A model generated the notes under the pieces. It worked only from the letters and a program-made list of their open reading frames with translations, was not told where the DNA came from and did not search any database. A stretch of DNA of 37,061 bases from Bacteroidota bacterium (GTDB taxonomy: Bacteria > Bacteroidota > Bacteroidia > Chitinophagales > Saprospiraceae), in the NCBI GenBank assembly GCA_024642665.1, contig JAHEAR010000001.1, positions 145,540 to 182,600 of the forward strand, given 5' to 3'. Shown here one piece after another: positions 32,773-37,061 of the stretch; the first letter of the stretch is position 1, and each line of letters starts with the position of its first letter. The position numbers and the translations under genes were made by a program.

Positions 32773-33939
32773 ATGGAAGAACATATCAGCTATATACTCA
32801 ACGATCTGGGAGAACATCGGGAAAAATATTTTAATGCCATGTCCCCTCCGATTATTCAGACTAGTAATTTCGTTTTTCCAAATGTGGCTGATTTTCAGGC
32901 GGCTATTCTGGACGAATTAAATGCCCATATCTATACCAAAGGAAATAATCCCACGGTTGAAATACTACGCAAGAAAATAGCAGCCCTCGAAGGAACGGAT
33001 GATGCCTTACTCTTTGCCAGCGGCACCGCGGCCATCTCCATGACGATCATGCATTGTGTCGGACAAGGCGATCACGTCATCTGTGTCAGACATCCATACA
33101 GCTGGACCGCAACCGTACTCAGCAAGTATCTGGTAAAGTTTGGGGTGACACATGACTTTGTCGATGGAAGTGACCTGAAAGCCATTGAGGCATTAATCAA
33201 ACCAAACACAAAACTTTTATTTCTCGAAAGCCCCAATACGTTTACGTACGAACTGCAGGATATTCCTGCCTGTGTGGCGCTGGCTAAGAAACATAATCTA
33301 CTCACAGCTATTGATAATAGTCATGCCAGCCCGATCTTTCAGCAACCGGCGAAAATGGGGGTGGATATCATTATTCACTCTGTCACTAAGTATATCAATG
33401 GACACAGTGATGTCGTCGCTGGTGTCGTGTGCAGTCATCAACAGATTATCGACAAGATGTTTATCGATGAGTACATGATCCTTGGTGGGATATTACCTCC
33501 GCAGGAAGCAGCCCTTATCCTCCGTGGATTGCGCACTTTGCCTATCCGAATGGAGCGCGTTCAAAAAAGCACCATGCAAATCATTGCCAGACTCAAAGGA
33601 CATCCTAAAATCAAAAAATTGCTCTACCCTTTTGATCCTGATTTTCCGCAGTATGATTTAGCTCGGAAACAAATGAGTGGTTGTGGTGGGCTTTTCACGA
33701 TCGAATTTGATCTGCCGGATAAAGATTCGCTATTAAAATTAATCAGCAGCATCAAACGATGGAAAATCGCTGTTTCCTGGGGAGGCCATGAAGCTTTGAT
33801 GCTGCCAATTGCTGCCTTGTATGATTTACCCGGTCGCGACAATCCGCATATTCCATGGTCATTCGTTAGGTTTTATGTTGGCCTGGAAGAACCTGATTAT
33901 TTGCTTGCGGATTTGTTGGAAGCGATGGATGGGGAGTAG
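32773..33939 (+). CDS. Trans-sulfuration family PLP enzyme (cystathionine gamma-synthase/lyase type)
   Basis: 388 residues, Cys/Met-metabolism PLP family. The Schiff-base lysine is Lys206 in IHSVTKYINGHSDVVAG, cofactor-contacting Asp181 lies in AIDNSHASP, and the substrate loop is FASGTAAISM (81-90). The usual phosphate-binding Y-S-R of the neighbouring subunit is here Y54-T-K56 (IYTKGNNPT), so the arginine is replaced by lysine. The C-terminal SWGGHEALM corresponds to the family's SLGG-E-L segment. The exact reaction cannot be assigned; gamma-elimination or replacement on a sulfur amino acid is expected. The stop codon runs directly into the GCGAAGG heptamer array. Confidence 0.9.
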   Translation: MEEHISYILNDLGEHREKYFNAMSPPIIQTSNFVFPNVADFQAAILDELNAHIYTKGNNPTVEILRKKIAALEGTDDALLFASGTAAISMTIMHCVGQGDHVICVRHPYSWTATVLSKYLVKFGVTHDFVDGSDLKAIEALIKPNTKLLFLESPNTFTYELQDIPACVALAKKHNLLTAIDNSHASPIFQQPAKMGVDIIIHSVTKYINGHSDVVAGVVCSHQQIIDKMFIDEYMILGGILPPQEAALILRGLRTLPIRMERVQKSTMQIIARLKGHPKIKKLLYPFDPDFPQYDLARKQMSGCGGLFTIEFDLPDKDSLLKLISSIKRWKIAVSWGGHEALMLPIAALYDLPGRDNPHIPWSFVRFYVGLEEPDYLLADLLEAMDGE

Positions 33940-33940
33940 A

Positions 33941-34059
33941 GCGCAGGGCGAAGGGCGAAGGGCGAAGGGCACAGGGCGAAGAGCGAAGGGCGAAGGGCGA
34001 AGAGCGAAGGGCGAAGGGCGAAGAGCGAAGGGCGAAGGGCGAAGAGCGAAGGGCGAAGA
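33941..34059. repeat. Heptamer tandem array (GCGAAGG/GCGAAGA)
   Basis: Seventeen consecutive 7-bp units begin 2 nt after the upstream stop codon. Most are GCGAAGG or GCGAAGA, with GCGCAGG and GCACAGG variants. From 33983 on they follow a 21-bp higher order (GCGAAGG GCGAAGG GCGAAGA). The heptamer phase continues without a break into the longer units at 34060. Confidence 0.9.
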
Positions 34060-34436
34060 GCATGGGGCTTAGAGCTTAGGGCATAGAGCGACAAACATGA
34101 AAAGAGATGAATCCTTGAGGCGTGAAAACTGTCCTCCCCTTTTGGGGGTCGGGGGCGAAGGGCATGGAGCATGGGGCTTAGAGCATAGAGCGACAAACAT
34201 GAAAAGAGTTTAATCCATGAGGCGTGAAAACTGTCCTCCCCTTTTGGGGGTCGGGGGTATAAGGCATGGGGCTTAGAGCTTAGGGCATAGAGCGACAAAC
34301 ATGAAAAGAGATGAATCCTTGAGGCGCGAAAACTGTCCTCCCCTTTAGGGGTCGGGGGCATAAGGCGTAGAGCGCAGGGCGCAGGGCGACTAACATGTAA
34401 AGAGATGAGTCCCAGAGGAGTGAAAAGTGTTTTCCA
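34060..34436. repeat. ~102-bp tandem repeat units with internal GC hairpin
   Basis: Four units of decreasing identity. Each starts with phased heptamers (GCATGGG GCTTAGA ... GCATAGA GCGACAA), then ACATGAAAAGAG, TGAGGCGTGAAAACTGTC and the hairpin CTCCCCTTTTGGGG followed by TCGGGGG. The GCGACAA landmarks are at 34088, 34190 and 34292, with a diverged GCGACTA at 34386 (spacings 102, 102, 94). The fourth unit lacks the hairpin. A minus-strand open frame through the array is a by-product of the repeat period. Confidence 0.85.
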
Positions 34437-34641
34437 TAGTCTGCGTACATCAGCGATTAGATCTGCGTAATCAGCGGGGAACGATCGCCTCCCACACCCC
34501 AATGAATCGAGAAATGCAAGCAATGAAACCAGGAAGCGAAATAAAAAGAATCCCTAACTCCCGATTCAGAGGAAACTAAACTTTAACACCCGATCATCGA
34601 GAGAACGTTGTTTTATCCTTCAGCAAACAAGAAAAAGTCCC
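34437..34641. other. Spacer between repeat array and T9SS gene
   Basis: About 200 bp with no gene, repeat, terminator or RNA that I recognise. Confidence 0.4.
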
Positions 34642-37061
34642 TTACATTTTTACGACCTGAATCACCTTTTGCTGACCATCTGCAAGGATGCGGAACAGGT
34701 ATATTCCTTGAGGAAAATCAAACGTAAATGGGATCGATTTCACTTGTTGAAAAGTGACAAATTCCAATTGTCTTCCATAGACATCCATAATTTCCATCTT
34801 TACATTTTTCCGAAGGGTATGCAAGTCAATGAGCATATCCCCATTCGTTGGGTTAGGATAAAGCCTGATGCCCGATTGCGTTTCCGGTTCATTCGATGAT
34901 ACCAACATGAGCTCAACACAATCAGTCGTATCCACACAACCATTAAGTGAAATAATCACTGCGTATGACCCGCTGACGTCAGGAAAATAAGATTGTCCAA
35001 TGGAGTCAGGGATCAATGTATTTAAGGTACAATCTATCCATTGATACGCAGCACTATCCTGTTGGGCCGTTAGAAAATAATCATTGATAATAATGCCATT
35101 GTCAGGACCAAGAATCATAAGATCCAGGGTAACCGTACTATCGCATCCAGCAGCATTAGGTATAACAAATGAGTATGTTCCGGATTCATCAAACGTTTCG
35201 CTACCATCGGGAGTTGTGTAAGAAAAACATGCCTCTACTGCTTCTGATCCTGCTGAGGAATGAATGATCGTCAAATGCAGATTCTCTATACTATCACACC
35301 CATTGATGCCTGTAAAAGTCTGGGTATAATCTCCGGATGCGAATAACACCCCACCAGGCGTCACAAGACTGTCACAAGCTGTCTCTATGCGTTCAGTTTC
35401 CAAATGTGGGAGAATGGTCAGTTCAAGTAAGATGACACTATCACATCCATTCATATCCGAAATGGTGAAGGAATAAAAGCCGGATGACGTATAAACATTT
35501 CCAACAGGATCTACATATTGATCGCACGCTGTCAGTGTATCTTCGGTTTCACTGCTGTGGAAAATAGTAACATGGTAAAAAATAAGACTATCGCATCCAA
35601 ACCTATTGACAAAAGATTCCATGTATTCACCGGATTGCGTCCAGGTATGTTGTCCATTTGGCGTGGTATAGCTATCACAACTTGTAGCGGTGATATCTGC
35701 TTCATTATGAAGATTAACGGTCAGGAGCACCGTGATAATACTATCACATCCAATAGAAGACGCGATTGTATCCAAATAAATACCTGAGGACGTCCAAATC
35801 TCTTCCCCATCAGGAGATAACATGCTGTCACAGACTGTTGCCTCAAAGCTTGCATACGCTGTTGGGCACACATTAATGCTGGCAAGAAATAAATCAGATC
35901 CACCATTGGAAATCAATGCGAACTCATCCGCAGAGGGATCAGCATCCATCTTTTCAGTAAATGATCCGGCAATGTAAAAATGGGTTGCCTGATAATGGGC
36001 TATCGCGTAGGCTACATCCATTCCCATTCCACCAATTTGATCGATCCGGCCAAAGTCACCATTTGATTTCAACATAAGCACAAATACATCCTCTGCACCT
36101 GTGGCTTGCGCCCAGGAATCCGGACTTCCGGAATAGAAATCTGCATAGCCTGTAAAAAAGCCGGAGACCAGGATATTTCCATGCGTATCTGCGCTAATAT
36201 CAATCCCTTTATCGTTATCAACTCCTCCAAAACTGCGCGCCCAGACAAAGGTGCCGGAAGGTGTTAGTTTGACAACGAATCCATCATCCCCTCCTTCAGA
36301 AACCAGAAATGAAGCAAAGGTGCTTGGATCGAAATCCACAGCTCCTCTAAACGTCCCTGTCAAAAGAATACTGCCGGTAAGATCCATATGTATGCCATTG
36401 ATTTCGTCATTCTCATCTCCACCGATTCGCAAGGCGCGGATATAGTTGCCCTGATTTGTGTAGGTCGCCACAAAAATATCTTCCATCCCATCTGCTGTCA
36501 AAGTGGCATCATCAGGTATGAGATTGAAATCAACCGTTTCAGAAAAATGACCTGTTACCCATATTTGTCCGGTAAGGGTTACAGTCACACCACGACCTGC
36601 ATCTGAACCAGGCCCACCAATTCCGTGAGCCCAAATTAATTCTCCTTCCGGTGTATACTTGGCCAGAAAAATATCTTCCATGCCATGACTGGTCTGGATG
36701 GACTCACCATCTGTTGGATTAAAATCTGCAGTTCCTTCAAAAAGGCCTGTTACAATAATGTTATTTGTGCCATCTGTTTTCACGGACCTGACTTCATTGA
36801 ATCCATCCCCGATTATTTTAATTGCCCAGAGAAATTCTCCGTTTTCATCAAGCTTGGTGATAAAACCATTCCCATCCACACCCGCAGACAATGAAAATAC
36901 ATTAGGACCCGGATCAAAATCAACTGTGCCATGAAACAAACCAGTGATGATTACATTACGATCCCGGTCAATGGCTATGCTATTTGCATGATCCGTACCG
37001 GGACCACCGATGCGTTTCGCCCAAAACACATCTCCTGAAGGAGATGTTTTGGATATAAAAA
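34642..37061 (-). CDS. Large T9SS surface protein with propeller-like and cysteine repeats (5'-truncated by the window)
   Basis: The open frame runs off the window end. The codons above 37029 continue in frame as ...ISKTSPSGDVFWAKRIGG, matching the repeat pattern, so the true start lies outside. The N-terminal visible half contains about six SBBP-type repeats of ~60 residues (pattern GG.G.D....I..D..GNI.VTG.F.GT.DFDP ... FV.K....G...WA), suggesting a beta-propeller. Next come five to six ~50-residue repeats of the form CDS...TP.G..(T)SSG.Y......GCDS...L.LTI (DNA about 35100-35870). The C-terminus is a T9SS type A sorting domain (IRLYPNPTNGDMLIDL ... GIYLFRILADGQQKVIQVVKM). Function is unknown; adhesion or matrix is likely. 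Confidence 0.9.
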   Translation of the reverse strand, partial: FISKTSPSGDVFWAKRIGGPGTDHANSIAIDRDRNVIITGLFHGTVDFDPGPNVFSLSAGVDGNGFITKLDENGEFLWAIKIIGDGFNEVRSVKTDGTNNIIVTGLFEGTADFNPTDGESIQTSHGMEDIFLAKYTPEGELIWAHGIGGPGSDAGRGVTVTLTGQIWVTGHFSETVDFNLIPDDATLTADGMEDIFVATYTNQGNYIRALRIGGDENDEINGIHMDLTGSILLTGTFRGAVDFDPSTFASFLVSEGGDDGFVVKLTPSGTFVWARSFGGVDNDKGIDISADTHGNILVSGFFTGYADFYSGSPDSWAQATGAEDVFVLMLKSNGDFGRIDQIGGMGMDVAYAIAHYQATHFYIAGSFTEKMDADPSADEFALISNGGSDLFLASINVCPTAYASFEATVCDSMLSPDGEEIWTSSGIYLDTIASSIGCDSIITVLLTVNLHNEADITATSCDSYTTPNGQHTWTQSGEYMESFVNRFGCDSLIFYHVTIFHSSETEDTLTACDQYVDPVGNVYTSSGFYSFTISDMNGCDSVILLELTILPHLETERIETACDSLVTPGGVLFASGDYTQTFTGINGCDSIENLHLTIIHSSAGSEAVEACFSYTTPDGSETFDESGTYSFVIPNAAGCDSTVTLDLMILGPDNGIIINDYFLTAQQDSAAYQWIDCTLNTLIPDSIGQSYFPDVSGSYAVIISLNGCVDTTDCVELMLVSSNEPETQSGIRLYPNPTNGDMLIDLHTLRKNVKMEIMDVYGRQLEFVTFQQVKSIPFTFDFPQGIYLFRILADGQQKVIQVVKM

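Noticed and set aside
33809-34072. Plus-strand frame ending in a basic GRRAKGE-type repeat
   Set aside because: It is the heptamer array read as protein, overlapping the real PLP enzyme gene in another frame.
33897-34523. A ~208-codon minus-strand open frame with protein-like repeats across the tandem array
   Set aside because: It exists because the repeat period (102 bp) is a multiple of three and the heptamers lack stops; it overlaps the end of the PLP enzyme gene and has no plausible start or fold.

Overview
The window is a chromosomal stretch of a Bacteroidota bacterium. The sequence signs are: type IX secretion (T9SS) C-terminal sorting domains on several proteins, a TonB-dependent outer-membrane receptor with an N-terminal carboxypeptidase-regulatory-like domain, the DUF1573-yajC pair, loose lipoboxes, and repeated TAnnTTTG promoter elements (the Bacteroidota -7 box) in place of E. 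coli-type promoters. The many T9SS proteins, the 'GCDS' repeat protein and the secreted collagen-like protein would suit a Saprospiria-like lineage, but that finer placement is inference. I see no rRNA, tRNA, CRISPR array, transposase or phage module.

Layout. 1-4.1 kb holds housekeeping genes: thioredoxin reductase, a membrane-anchored subtilase, shikimate kinase, DUF1573 and yajC. 4.3-12.3 kb holds a probable export/uptake locus: TonB receptor -> DUF5689 lipoprotein -> secreted phospholipase-D-fold protein on the minus strand, with a divergent exported endonuclease/exonuclease/phosphatase protein whose stop overlaps the start of a Pif1/RecD-like helicase. 13.6-20.2 kb holds small unknown genes, a CPBP protease, MiaE, CTP synthase and a Na/Pi cotransporter. 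20.2-22.0 kb holds a two-gene unit with a T9SS protein and a collagen-like protein.

22.2-24.8 kb is the most coherent regulated unit. A five-gene minus-strand operon (rhodanese, rhodanese, small Cys/His membrane protein, thioredoxin, lipoprotein rhodanese) is followed by a Crp/Fnr regulator and a DUF2892 membrane protein. An almost identical 18-bp imperfect palindrome lies 46 nt upstream of the first operon gene and 43 nt upstream of the DUF2892 gene. I read this as a small sulfane-sulfur/thiol regulon run by the adjacent Crp/Fnr protein.

24.8-33.9 kb is a mixed accessory run: sulfotransferase, alkaline phosphatase, an unknown exported protein, a Tat-exported class V aminotransferase-like protein, an exported DinB protein, a four-helix-bundle (S23-type) gene between inverted microrepeats, a von Willebrand factor A lipoprotein and a trans-sulfuration-type PLP enzyme. 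Two intergenic stretches here are unusual. 31.95-32.77 kb has a diverged duplication and a hairpin-rich segment with a strong plus-strand terminator and no gene in front of it. 33.94-34.44 kb has a heptamer array merging into ~102-bp tandem units. The window ends inside a large T9SS surface protein with beta-propeller and cysteine-rich repeats.

Several genes share a feature visible only at nucleotide level: a perfect TAnnTTTG element 3-10 nt before the start codon, implying leaderless or nearly leaderless mRNAs.
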